This document shows, piece after piece, positions 42,314-50,425 of a stretch of 64,000 nucleotides of DNA. This stretch comes from Granulicella tundricola MP5ACTX9 (GTDB taxonomy: Bacteria; Acidobacteriota; Terriglobia; Terriglobales; Acidobacteriaceae): the NCBI RefSeq assembly GCF_000178975.2, contig NC_015064.1, positions 3,286,001 through 3,350,000 of the forward strand, written 5' to 3'. Numbering within the stretch: position 1 is the first letter of the stretch; each line of letters opens with the position of its first letter. The translations under genes and the position numbers were made by a program. The notes under the pieces are model-generated. The model had not been told where the DNA came from, ran no database searches, and saw only the letters and a program-made list of their open reading frames with translations.

Positions 42314-43609
42314 TCAGGCGGTGGGTTCGTCCTTATCGTCTATGACCAGGATTTGGAGGCTTAGCGGGGGCTCCAACATGCAGTCCATTTTGCCCATGGA
42401 CTCGACGGCTTCGGCGATGGTGCTGGTGAGACAAGGCTCGGTGGTGACGACGAAGGCGAGGCGGTTTTTAGGGTAGCCGGGGCGTTGGATGATGGAGTCT
42501 ATGTTGGCTCCGACCTTGGACAGGGCTCCGGCGATGGCGGAGACGATGCCGGGTTTGTCGTCCACGATGAAGCGCAGGTAGTGCGGGGCTACCGAGTCTC
42601 CGGTGACGGGACGTGGGGTGACCGGGAAGGCTACGGGGCGGGAGTTCTGCGAGACGGCCAGGAGGTCCGAGAGGACGGCGACCGCGGTGGCTTCGCCGCC
42701 TGCGCCGTGGCCGGAGAAGACGACGTCTCCGCCGAAGCGGCCGGTGGTGACGACCATGTTCTGCGTGCCGTGGGACCAGGCGATGGGGGACTCGCGCGGC
42801 ACGAGCATGGGGGCTACGCGGGCGTACATGGAGTCCGGGCTGGTGCTGGAGAGCTGGACGCGGGAGACCTGGCGGATGGTGCAGCCGAGTTCTTTGGCGT
42901 ATGCGAAGTCTACCGCGTCGACGAGGGCGATGGTCTGGGTGGCGACCTGCTCGGGGTCGAGCTCGACGTGCATGCCGATGCGGGCGAGGATGCAGAGCTT
43001 GGCGCGGGCGTCGAAGCCGCCTACGTCCGCGGTGGGGTCGGACTCTGCGTAGCCAAGGGACTGGGCTTCGGCGAGGACCTCCGAGTAGCGTGCGCCGGCT
43101 TCCATCTTGGAGAGGATGAAGTTGCAGGTGCCGTTGAGGATGCCGGAGATGCGGGTGATCTGGTCGCCGCCGAGGCCCTGGGTGATGCCGGGGATGACGG
43201 GGACTCCGCCGGCTACGGCCGCTCCGTGGAGGAGATGGACGTTGGTGGCGGCGGCCTTCGCCAGGAGCGCGGGGCCTTGGTACGCGATGAGCTGTTTGTT
43301 GGCGGTAACGACAGATTTGCCGGAGGCAAGGGCGCGTTCGATCCAGGGGCCCGCAGGGTCGAGGCCGCCCATGAGTTCGACGATGACGTCTGCATCGGAC
43401 GTGAGGAGGTCTTCTATGTCTTCGGTCCAGATAGCGTCGGCAGGGACGAAGGCGGCCTCCGCGCTTCCCCGCTTACCGGCTATGCCGCGGTTATAGATGT
43501 GGGTGAGCCGGAGGTTGGGGAGGTTCAGGGTGTGGAGGAGCTTGGCTACGCTGCTGCCTACGGTGCCGAAGCCTACGAGTGCGATTTTGGTGATGTTCTG
43601 TGTGGTCAT
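42314..43609 (-). CDS. hom: Homoserine dehydrogenase with ACT domain
   Basis: The 431-residue enzyme reduces aspartate semialdehyde to homoserine, the branch to threonine and methionine. It has the NAD-binding ALVGFGTVGSSVAK, the catalytic region with NGTCNFILSKME and LAEAQSLGYAESDPTADVGGFDARAKL, and a C-terminal ACT domain (about residues 340-415), so feedback by threonine is likely. The ATG at 43609 overlaps the stop of the deaminase gene (TGATG). An upstream in-frame start at 43642 would lie inside that gene. Confidence 0.95.
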   Translation of the reverse strand: MTTQNITKIALVGFGTVGSSVAKLLHTLNLPNLRLTHIYNRGIAGKRGSAEAAFVPADAIWTEDIEDLLTSDADVIVELMGGLDPAGPWIERALASGKSVVTANKQLIAYQGPALLAKAAATNVHLLHGAAVAGGVPVIPGITQGLGGDQITRISGILNGTCNFILSKMEAGARYSEVLAEAQSLGYAESDPTADVGGFDARAKLCILARIGMHVELDPEQVATQTIALVDAVDFAYAKELGCTIRQVSRVQLSSTSPDSMYARVAPMLVPRESPIAWSHGTQNMVVTTGRFGGDVVFSGHGAGGEATAVAVLSDLLAVSQNSRPVAFPVTPRPVTGDSVAPHYLRFIVDDKPGIVSAIAGALSKVGANIDSIIQRPGYPKNRLAFVVTTEPCLTSTIAEAVESMGKMDCMLEPPLSLQILVIDDKDEPTA

Positions 43610-44091
43610 CAGTAGTCGATTCTGGCGGTAAAGGTGCGCCACGCGTTGAAGGGGGCCAGGGCTTCCGTGCGGAGGATGTTGGTGGTGGGGAGGTCGCGGT
43701 CGAAGGTGGGGAGGCGGACCTGCTGGTAGAAGAAGGAGTCGTCGAAGCCGGCTTCGGCGGCGTCTGTGGCGGTGCTGCCAAAGTAGAGGGTGTCAATGCG
43801 GGACCAAAGGATGGCGGTGAGGCACATGGGGCAGGGCTCGCAGCTGGAGTAGAGGGTTGCGCCGCGGAGCTCGAAGGTGGAGAGATGGGCGCAGGCGTTG
43901 CGAATGGCGGTGACTTCAGCGTGGGCGGTGGGGTCGTTGGTGGCGGTGACGAGATTGATTCCGGTGGCGATGACCTCGCCGGCGCGGACGATGACTGCGC
44001 CGAAGGGTCCGCCGCGTCCGGAGAGGACGTTCTGGGTGGCGAGATCGATGGCCTGCTGCATGAACTTGTCGTGATCGGGGGGCAGTGTCAT
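43609..44091 (-). CDS. guaD: Guanine deaminase, CDA-fold nucleoside/base deaminase
   Basis: The 160-residue zinc enzyme shows PTAHAEVTAIRNAC and SSCEPCPMCLTAILWSRIDTLYFG, the zinc ligands and proton-shuttle glutamate of the CDA fold. The size, the LYFG and the C-terminal extension resemble Bacillus-type guanine deaminase, which makes xanthine. The neighbourhood (urate breakdown genes directly opposite) supports this over a tRNA or cytosine deaminase. It is translationally coupled to hom. Its start codon is only 12 bases from that of allB on the other strand. Confidence 0.88.
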   Translation of the reverse strand: MTLPPDHDKFMQQAIDLATQNVLSGRGGPFGAVIVRAGEVIATGINLVTATNDPTAHAEVTAIRNACAHLSTFELRGATLYSSCEPCPMCLTAILWSRIDTLYFGSTATDAAEAGFDDSFFYQQVRLPTFDRDLPTTNILRTEALAPFNAWRTFTARIDY

Positions 44092-44103
44092 AGACTTTCG
44101 ATT

Positions 44104-45456
44104 ATGGTACAGGCTCATGTGTCGGAAGCGATTGTGACGGCGGGTGGAATCAAGGCGGGGGCTCTGCTGGTTGAGGATGGACGGATTGTGGGCGGATGCG
44201 GGATCGATGAGATTCCGGGAGATGTCATGCGGGTGGAGCATGGCAAGATGGCGCTGCTGCCAGGGCTGGTGGACTCGCATGTGCATATCAATGAGCCGGG
44301 GCGTGGGGATTGGGAAGGGTTTGAGACGGCTACGCAGGCGGCGGCGGCGGGTGGGTATACGACGCTGGTCGATATGCCTCTGAATGGGCTGCCGGAGACG
44401 ACGAACGTTCCGGCGCTGGAGGCGAAGAGAGCTGCGGCTGAGGGTCACTGTGTGGTGGATTGGGCGGCGTGGGGTGGATGTGTTGCGGATAACCAGGGGG
44501 AGCTTGAGGGGCTGGCAGCCGCTGGGGTCTGCGGGTTCAAATGCTTTCTGGTTTATCCCGGATGCGAGGGGTTCACGATGGTGGATCAGGCGCAACTGGA
44601 GGCCGCGTTGCCGGCGATTGCGAGGACGGGGTTGCCGCTGCTGGTGCATGCGGAGCTGCAGGGGCCGATCGATGAGGCCGCGGAGGGGTTGAAGGATAAA
44701 GACTGGCGGAGCTACTCGACTTACCTGGCGAGCCGGCCGGATGAGGCGGAGGTGGCGGCGGTGCGGATGTTGATTGGGCTCTGCAGGAAGTATGGGTTCA
44801 GGCTGCATATCGTGCATCTGGCTACTGGGCTGGCGCTGGAGATGCTGCGGGAGGCCAAGGCGGAAGGACTGCCGGTGACGGTCGAGACCTGTCCGCACTA
44901 TCTGTATTTTTCTGCGGAGCGAGTGCCTTACGGGAGCACGGTGCACAAGTGTGCGCCGCCGATCCGGAGTGAGCGGAACAGGGAGTTACTTTGGCAGGGG
45001 TTGCGGGATGGGGTGATCGACTTGGTGGCAACGGATCACTCGCCTTGTCCGGCGGAGATGAAGCGGATGGATGTGGGGCGGTTCGATCTGGCGTGGGGTG
45101 GGATTGCAAGCCTGAGCGTGGCGCTGCCGGTGATGTTTACGGAGGCTGTGCGGCGAGGCTTTGGGCTGGGCGACGTGATGCGTTGGATGGGTACGGCTCC
45201 GGCGAAGCTGGCGGGGCTGGAGGATCGGGTGGGGTCGCTGGGTGCAGGGCGTGAGGCGACGTTCGTGGTGTTCGACATGGAGGCCGAGTGGTTGATCGGC
45301 GTGAACGATCTTTATTTTCGGCACAAGGTTTCGCCTTATCTTGGCGAACGGGTGAAGGGGCGCGTGATGGAGACGTGGGTGCGGGGGCAGAGGGTGTTTG
45401 AGTATGGTGCGGGCTTTGCGGAGGGTCGCACAGGACGGGAGTTGCGGCTATGCTGA
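44104..45456 (+). CDS. allB: Allantoinase
   Basis: The 450-residue cyclic amidohydrolase opens allantoin to allantoate. It shows LLPGLVDSHVHINEPGRGDWEGF (metal histidines; quoted in two parts, LLPGLVDSHVHINEPG and RGDWEGF), the carboxylated lysine region CGFKCFL, HAELQGP, HIVHLAT and LVATDHSPCPAEMK. It is the first gene of a seven-gene urate/allantoin operon, followed by uraD with a 7-base overlap. Only 12 bases separate its ATG from the divergent guanine deaminase start, so its promoter must lie within that gene. Confidence 0.95.
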   Translation: MVQAHVSEAIVTAGGIKAGALLVEDGRIVGGCGIDEIPGDVMRVEHGKMALLPGLVDSHVHINEPGRGDWEGFETATQAAAAGGYTTLVDMPLNGLPETTNVPALEAKRAAAEGHCVVDWAAWGGCVADNQGELEGLAAAGVCGFKCFLVYPGCEGFTMVDQAQLEAALPAIARTGLPLLVHAELQGPIDEAAEGLKDKDWRSYSTYLASRPDEAEVAAVRMLIGLCRKYGFRLHIVHLATGLALEMLREAKAEGLPVTVETCPHYLYFSAERVPYGSTVHKCAPPIRSERNRELLWQGLRDGVIDLVATDHSPCPAEMKRMDVGRFDLAWGGIASLSVALPVMFTEAVRRGFGLGDVMRWMGTAPAKLAGLEDRVGSLGAGREATFVVFDMEAEWLIGVNDLYFRHKVSPYLGERVKGRVMETWVRGQRVFEYGAGFAEGRTGRELRLC

Positions 45457-45977
45457 ACGGACCTGCGATGAATGAGATTCTGGCGAGATGGAACGAGATG
45501 GATGAGGTCTCGGCTGAGGCCGAGGTGCTGCCGTGCAATGGGTCTACGGCGTGGGCCCAGGGGCTGGCGCATGGGCGGCCTTATGCGGACGAGACTGCGG
45601 TGTATGCGGCTTCAGAAAAGGTCTGGCTGGGGTTGACGCAGGATGATTGGCTCGCAGCGTTTGCGACGCATCCCCGGATTGGGGAGAAGCATGCGGCGGC
45701 CTCAGCGAAGGCTCTTGCATGGTCAAGCTCTGAGCAGCGTGAGGCGATGGCGGGCGAGGCGTATGAGGCTGAGTTACTGGCTGAGGGTAACCGCGAGTAC
45801 GAGGCCAAGTTCGGGCGAACGTTTTTGATCTGTGCGAGTGGGCGGTCGAAGCGCGAGATTCTTGAAATGCTGAAGGCGCGGATGAGTTCGACGGAAGAGG
45901 AAGAGATGAATGAGGCGGCGGAGCAGCAGAAGCAGATTACGCGGCTGCGGCTGCAGCGCTGGCTGAGGGGAGAGTGA
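45450..45977 (+). CDS. uraD: OHCU decarboxylase
   Basis: The 175-residue protein decarboxylates 2-oxo-4-hydroxy-4-carboxy-5-ureidoimidazoline to (S)-allantoin. Diagnostic features are the catalytic histidine segment AFATHPRIGEKH, the SSEQREAM helix and FGRTFLICASGRSKREILEML. The ATG at 45450 overlaps the allB stop by 7 bases, and an ATG at 45468 is an alternative. The stop overlaps the next start (TGATG). Confidence 0.93.
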   Translation: MLNGPAMNEILARWNEMDEVSAEAEVLPCNGSTAWAQGLAHGRPYADETAVYAASEKVWLGLTQDDWLAAFATHPRIGEKHAAASAKALAWSSSEQREAMAGEAYEAELLAEGNREYEAKFGRTFLICASGRSKREILEMLKARMSSTEEEEMNEAAEQQKQITRLRLQRWLRGE

Positions 45978-46315
45978 TGGGGATCTCGACGCATATTCTG
46001 GATACGGCCGTGGGACGGCCTGCGAGTGGAGTGGCGGTGGGCTTGTCGCTCCTTGAGGGTGAAGAATGGCGCACACTGCGGACCGAGACGACGGACGCGG
46101 ACGGGCGGTGCAAAGCGATGCTGGCGGAGGGTGAGGCGCTGACGGTGGGGGTGTATCGTCTGCGGTTCGCGACGGCGACTTATTATGAGGCACAGGGGTT
46201 GAGCGGGCTCTACCCTTTCGTTGAGATTGCTTTTGAGGTACGGGATGCGGGGCAGCACTTCCATATTCCACTGCTGCTGACTGCGAACGGCTATACGACT
46301 TATCGAGGTTCCTGA
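45977..46315 (+). CDS. uraH: 5-hydroxyisourate hydrolase
   Basis: The 112-residue transthyretin-like enzyme hydrolyses 5-hydroxyisourate, the uricase product. It begins ISTHILDTAVGRPASGV, has a central YPFVEIAFEV and ends in the signature tetrapeptide region YTTYRGS. Its ATG overlaps the uraD stop by one base, and its own stop overlaps the uricase start in the same way, giving tight stoichiometric coupling. Confidence 0.95.
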   Translation: MGISTHILDTAVGRPASGVAVGLSLLEGEEWRTLRTETTDADGRCKAMLAEGEALTVGVYRLRFATATYYEAQGLSGLYPFVEIAFEVRDAGQHFHIPLLLTANGYTTYRGS

Positions 46316-47178
46316 TGGCTGAGTTGACGGATGCGAAGTTTGAAATTGTGGCGAACCGGTATGGGAAGTCGAAGGTTCGGCTGCTGAAGGTGACACGTGC
46401 AGAGGGGCGCAGCGACGTTCATGAGTGGACGGTGCAGGTGCTGCTGCGCGGGGACTTTGAGACGGCGCATACGGTTGGAGATAACTCGAAGATCGTGACG
46501 ACGGACACGATGAAGAACACGGTGTACTCGCTGGCGCGGTGGTCCTCTGCGACGACGATGGAGGAGTTTGCGGAGGAGCTGATTGAGCATCTGCTGCGGC
46601 GCAATGAGCAGGTGAGTTCAGTGCGGGTGCATATTGAGGCTGCGCTGTGGAAGCGGCTGACAGTGGATGGGAAAGAACATCCGGATACGTTCATGCGCGG
46701 CAGCAACGAGGTGCAGACAGCAACGGTGGAACAGGCTCGGGCTGGGGAAAAGAAGTTCATTGCGGGCTTTGCGAATCTGCAGTTGCTGAAGACGGCGAAC
46801 TCGGCGTTCAGCGGCTTTCAGCGGGATGAGTTGACGACGCTGCCGGAGACGCGGGACCGGGTGTTTGGGACGGCGGTGGATGCGAAGTGGACCTACAGCG
46901 GTCCGGTGGAGTTTGCTGCAATGCGCAAGGCAGCGCGTGAGGTGATGCTGAAGGTGTTTGCGGACCATATGAGCGAGAGCGTGCAGCATACGCTGTATGC
47001 GATGGCGGATGCGGCGCTGGAGGCTGTGGCGGAGATCACGGAGATCGAGCTGGCGATGCCGAACAAGCATTGCCTGCTGGTGGATCTATCGAAGTTTGGG
47101 CAGGACAATCCGAACCAGATCTTTGTGCCGACCGATGAGCCGCATGGGTACATCGAAGCCCGGGTACGGCGCAAGTGA
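46315..47178 (+). CDS. Urate oxidase (cofactor-free uricase)
   Basis: The 287-residue protein oxidises urate with oxygen to 5-hydroxyisourate. It shows the catalytic threonine motif IVTTDTMKNTVYSLA, the FEIVANRYGKSKVRLLKV start, an SAFSGFQRDELTTLPET segment and an end with PNKHCLLVDLSKFGQDN. These are typical of bacterial and eukaryotic uricases without metal or flavin. It is the oxygen-consuming entry step of the operon. Xanthine dehydrogenase, needed to make urate, is not in the window. Confidence 0.95.
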   Translation: MAELTDAKFEIVANRYGKSKVRLLKVTRAEGRSDVHEWTVQVLLRGDFETAHTVGDNSKIVTTDTMKNTVYSLARWSSATTMEEFAEELIEHLLRRNEQVSSVRVHIEAALWKRLTVDGKEHPDTFMRGSNEVQTATVEQARAGEKKFIAGFANLQLLKTANSAFSGFQRDELTTLPETRDRVFGTAVDAKWTYSGPVEFAAMRKAAREVMLKVFADHMSESVQHTLYAMADAALEAVAEITEIELAMPNKHCLLVDLSKFGQDNPNQIFVPTDEPHGYIEARVRRK

Positions 47179-48401
47179 GTGCGGCGGCTGAGCGAGTGGT
47201 GGCTCGGTGCCGGGAGCTGGCGCTGATCAGCGATGTGCCTGGCGAGACGACGCGGACGTTTCTTTCTCCGGCGATGCATGCTGCAAACGATCTGGTTGCG
47301 AAGTGGATGCGGGAGGCTGGGCTTGCGGTGTCGATGGACGCTGTGGGGAATCTGCGTGGGGTGATGGGGAGCGGGCCGCGGGTGGTGATGGCCTCGCACC
47401 TGGATACGGTGGTGAACGCGGGAGCATTCGATGGGCCGCTGGGGGTGATGGTCGCTGTGGCAGCCGTGGAAGAGTTGCGAGCTGTGGCGCTTTCTTTTGC
47501 CGTGGAAGTGATTGCTTTTTCGGAGGAAGAAGGGGTTCGATTCAGTACGCCTTTTTTGGGGTCGAGGGCGGTTGTGGAGACGCTGGATGAGGCCGCGCTG
47601 GGGCTTACGGACGCTGGCGGCGTGAGTGTGGCTCAGGCGATTCGTGGTTACGGGCTGGAGGTAGAGCGATTGAGTGAGGCTCGGCTGGCGAAGGAGGCGT
47701 TCGCTTACTTTGAGGTACATATCGAGCAGGGACCGGTGCTCGAGGCCGAGGGACGTGCGGTGGCTGCGGTGACGGCAATTGCGGGGCAGACTCGGCTGCG
47801 AGTGCGGTTTGAGGGGCAGGCGAATCATGCGGGGACTACGCCCATGAGGCTGCGGAAGGATGCGCTGGCGACGGCGGCTGAATGGATCGGGCTGGTGGAG
47901 GCTGAGGGCTTGAAGGTGGAGGGTTTGGTGGCTACGGTGGGGGCGATCATCGCGGAGCCTGGGCTGGGGAATGTGGTGCCGGGAGTGGTGACGGCTTCGT
48001 TGGATGTGCGTCATGCGGTGGATTCAGTGAGAGTGACGGCGGTAGCTCAGTTGCTTGGCGCGGCTGATGACGTGGCAGCTCGGCGCGGTGTTGCGATGAG
48101 CCAGGTGCTGCTGCTGGATCAGGCGGCAGTGGGGATGGATACTCGGCTGACAGGGTTGGTGCGCGATGCGGCAGAGGCTTGTGGGTATGGCGGTGGTGCG
48201 CTGGTGAGCGGCGCGGGTCATGATGCAATGATCGTGGCTCCGCATGTGCCGGCGACGATGCTGTTTGTGCGGACGCCGGGTGGGGTGAGTCATCATCCAA
48301 GCGAAAGTGTGTCCGTTGAGGATGTGGATGCGGCACTGAAGACTACAGTGGAGTTCCTGCGTAGACTGAAGCCGGAGACGATCGAGAGGAACAATGCATA
48401 A
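47175..48401 (+). CDS. allC: Allantoate amidohydrolase
   Basis: The 408-residue M20-type binuclear amidohydrolase turns allantoate into ureidoglycine, ammonia and CO2. It has SHLDTVVNAGAFDGPLGV, the SEEEGVRFSTPFLGSR acid pair, HIEQGPVLE, NHAGTTPM and the C-terminal GAGHDAM and GGVSHHPSE, matching AllC. It starts with GTG overlapping the uricase stop (GTGA) and overlaps the next gene by 8 bases. It is a paralogue of the enzyme at 49137. Confidence 0.93.
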   Translation: MSAAAERVVARCRELALISDVPGETTRTFLSPAMHAANDLVAKWMREAGLAVSMDAVGNLRGVMGSGPRVVMASHLDTVVNAGAFDGPLGVMVAVAAVEELRAVALSFAVEVIAFSEEEGVRFSTPFLGSRAVVETLDEAALGLTDAGGVSVAQAIRGYGLEVERLSEARLAKEAFAYFEVHIEQGPVLEAEGRAVAAVTAIAGQTRLRVRFEGQANHAGTTPMRLRKDALATAAEWIGLVEAEGLKVEGLVATVGAIIAEPGLGNVVPGVVTASLDVRHAVDSVRVTAVAQLLGAADDVAARRGVAMSQVLLLDQAAVGMDTRLTGLVRDAAEACGYGGGALVSGAGHDAMIVAPHVPATMLFVRTPGGVSHHPSESVSVEDVDAALKTTVEFLRRLKPETIERNNA

Positions 48402-49140
48402 GCTGGGCGAGACACGCAGCAAGCTGAGGCAGGACCATCTTTTGCAGACGCCGGATACGTTTGTTCGGGCGGCGCTGCCGGGGATGCAGGGTGGGGTGGG
48501 GATCGTGCATATCGCTCCCGCTGCAGGTGCGGGGTTTGCGCAGTACACGGCGGAGCTGGAGGCTGGTGGGCAGCTCGGAAATATCACGGCGCAGCGCTTT
48601 TTTTATGTGCTTACCGGGGCCGCGGAGATTGTGATCGATTCGGTTACATACTCTTTGCGCGCTGGGAGCTTCGCTTATCTGCCGCAGGGACAGGCCCATG
48701 ACGTTACGGCGAGTGAGGCTGCGCGGCTTGCGGTGATCGAGAAGACCTACGTGCCTCTGGAAGGAGTCGAGAGCCCGAAGGCCTTTGTGGGGCATGAGTC
48801 TGAGTTGACCGCTATGGCTCTGGGTGGGGATGAGGATCTACGAGTGCGGGTGATGATCCCTGATGCGCCGTGGCATGACTTTGCGGTGAACACGATGACC
48901 TATCAGCCGGGTGCGGCTCTCTCCATGGTGGAGATTCATGTGATGGAGCACGGGCTGCTGATGCTGGAGGGTGGCGGGATCTACCGGCTGGGAGATGACT
49001 GGTATCCAGTGACAGCCGGTGATTTTATCTGGATGGCTCCGTACTGTCCGCAGTGGTTTGGGGCGCTGGGAAAGGTGCCGGCGAAGTATCTGATCTATAA
49101 GGATTGGAATCGGCATCCTCTGGCTGGAGGTGCGCGGTGA
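48394..49140 (+). CDS. allE: (S)-ureidoglycine aminohydrolase, bicupin
   Basis: The 248-residue manganese cupin converts (S)-ureidoglycine to (S)-ureidoglycolate and ammonia. The two cupin halves are visible: QRFFYVLTGAAEIVID with FAYLPQGQAHDV, and MVEIHVMEHGLLMLEGGGIYRLG with DFIWMAPYCPQWFGALG, followed by YLIYKDWNRHPL, the usual end of UGlyAH proteins. Overlaps at both ends place it within one translationally coupled operon. Confidence 0.92.
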   Translation: MHKLGETRSKLRQDHLLQTPDTFVRAALPGMQGGVGIVHIAPAAGAGFAQYTAELEAGGQLGNITAQRFFYVLTGAAEIVIDSVTYSLRAGSFAYLPQGQAHDVTASEAARLAVIEKTYVPLEGVESPKAFVGHESELTAMALGGDEDLRVRVMIPDAPWHDFAVNTMTYQPGAALSMVEIHVMEHGLLMLEGGGIYRLGDDWYPVTAGDFIWMAPYCPQWFGALGKVPAKYLIYKDWNRHPLAGGAR

Positions 49141-50408
49141 GCGCGCATGTGGATGGGGCGAGGGTGCAGCGGGAGTTGGAGGAGCTGGCTCGGTTCACGC
49201 ACGTAGAGCCTTCAAGCGAAGGCACAGCGGTGACTCGGGTAGTGTTTACGGACGATGACCTTGCGGCTCGGACTTGGCTGATTGGGCTGGCTGAGGCTGA
49301 GGGGTTTGCGGTTCGGGTGGATGCGGTTGGAAACACGTTCATCAGGCTTGAGGGGGCTGATCCCTCGCTGGCTGCGGTCGCGACGGGATCGCATATCGAC
49401 GCGATTCCCCATGCAGGAATGTACGACGGGACAGTCGGAGTGATCGGGGGTCTGGAGGCGCTGCGGGCGATCAAGACTTCCGGCGTGCAGCCGAAGCGGG
49501 CAGTCGAATTGATCCTCTTTACGTCTGAGGAGCCTACGCGATTTGGGATCGGGTGCCTTGGGTCTCGGCTGATGGCGGGGACGTTGAGTGACGTCAAGGC
49601 GGGTGGGCTGATCGATTTGACGGCGGCCAAAGGTGAGGCTGCGAAGACGCTGGATGAGGTGAGGACGGCTGCGGGGTTCACCGGAGCTCTTACTTCTACG
49701 CGGCTTTTACCCGGTCACTATGCCGAGTTTGTAGAGTTGCATATCGAGCAGGGGCCACTGCTGGAGCGGGATGGGCAGGATGTTGGGATTGTGACTTCGA
49801 TTGCCGCGCCTGCGAGCTACCGGTTTGTGATCGAGGGGTTTGGCGGTCATGCGGGTGCGCTGCTGATGCCGGATCGGCGGGACGCACTGTGTGCGGCCTC
49901 CGAGGTGATCCTGGCTGTGGAGCGGAGTGCGCTCACCCTGGGGACGATCGATACCGTGGCTACAGTGGGGACGTGTGGGGTGTATCCGGGTGCGGTGAAC
50001 TCGGTGCCGAGCAAGGTGGCACTGGAACTGGATCTGCGCGATACCGACCCAAGGCGGCGGGGGCGCGTGATGGATGCGATTCGAAGCGAGATCGCGGCGA
50101 TTGAGACTAAGCGCGGAGTTAGGATCACGGAGACGCTGGTGAATGAGGATGTGCCGGCGGCTTGCGGAGAGCGGATCGTGGGGGCGATTTCAGGGGCAGC
50201 GGTCGCGGCTGGGATGTCAAGCCGCATGATGGTAAGCCGGGCTTATCACGACACGCTGTTCATGGCGCAGATCTGTCCGGTGGGCATGATCTTCATTCCG
50301 TGCCGGGGTGGGGTGAGTCATCGACCGGACGAGTTTGCGACGGTAGAGGGTATCTCGCACGGTACACAGTTACTTACTGAGGTACTTACGGTGTTGTCTT
50401 CGGAGTAA
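49137..50408 (+). CDS. Ureidoglycolate amidohydrolase (plant-like UAH)
   Basis: The M20-type amidohydrolase (423 residues from the GTG at 49137) resembles the plant UAH group more than AllC. It shows GSHIDAIPHAGMYDGTVGV, LFTSEEPTRFGIGCLGSRLMAG, HIEQGPLLE, GFGGHAGALLMPDRRDAL and SRAYHDTLFMAQICPVGMIFIP. UAH splits ureidoglycolate into glyoxylate, ammonia and CO2. With it the route from urate to glyoxylate is complete in one operon. GTGA overlaps the previous stop; an upstream frame start at 49104 was rejected because it lies in the cupin gene. Confidence 0.9.
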   Translation: MSAHVDGARVQRELEELARFTHVEPSSEGTAVTRVVFTDDDLAARTWLIGLAEAEGFAVRVDAVGNTFIRLEGADPSLAAVATGSHIDAIPHAGMYDGTVGVIGGLEALRAIKTSGVQPKRAVELILFTSEEPTRFGIGCLGSRLMAGTLSDVKAGGLIDLTAAKGEAAKTLDEVRTAAGFTGALTSTRLLPGHYAEFVELHIEQGPLLERDGQDVGIVTSIAAPASYRFVIEGFGGHAGALLMPDRRDALCAASEVILAVERSALTLGTIDTVATVGTCGVYPGAVNSVPSKVALELDLRDTDPRRRGRVMDAIRSEIAAIETKRGVRITETLVNEDVPAACGERIVGAISGAAVAAGMSSRMMVSRAYHDTLFMAQICPVGMIFIPCRGGVSHRPDEFATVEGISHGTQLLTEVLTVLSSE

Positions 50409-50425
50409 ACTCATGGCATCAGCCG

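Noticed and set aside
42485..43615. 376-codon + strand frame opposite hom
   Set aside because: Antisense shadow: low-complexity Gly/Asp/Glu protein, while the minus strand has all homoserine dehydrogenase motifs.
44092..44946. Extension of the guanine deaminase frame far upstream
   Set aside because: The extra 285 codons are the antisense of allantoinase, rich in Arg/His/Pro; the deaminase fold begins at the ATG at 44091.
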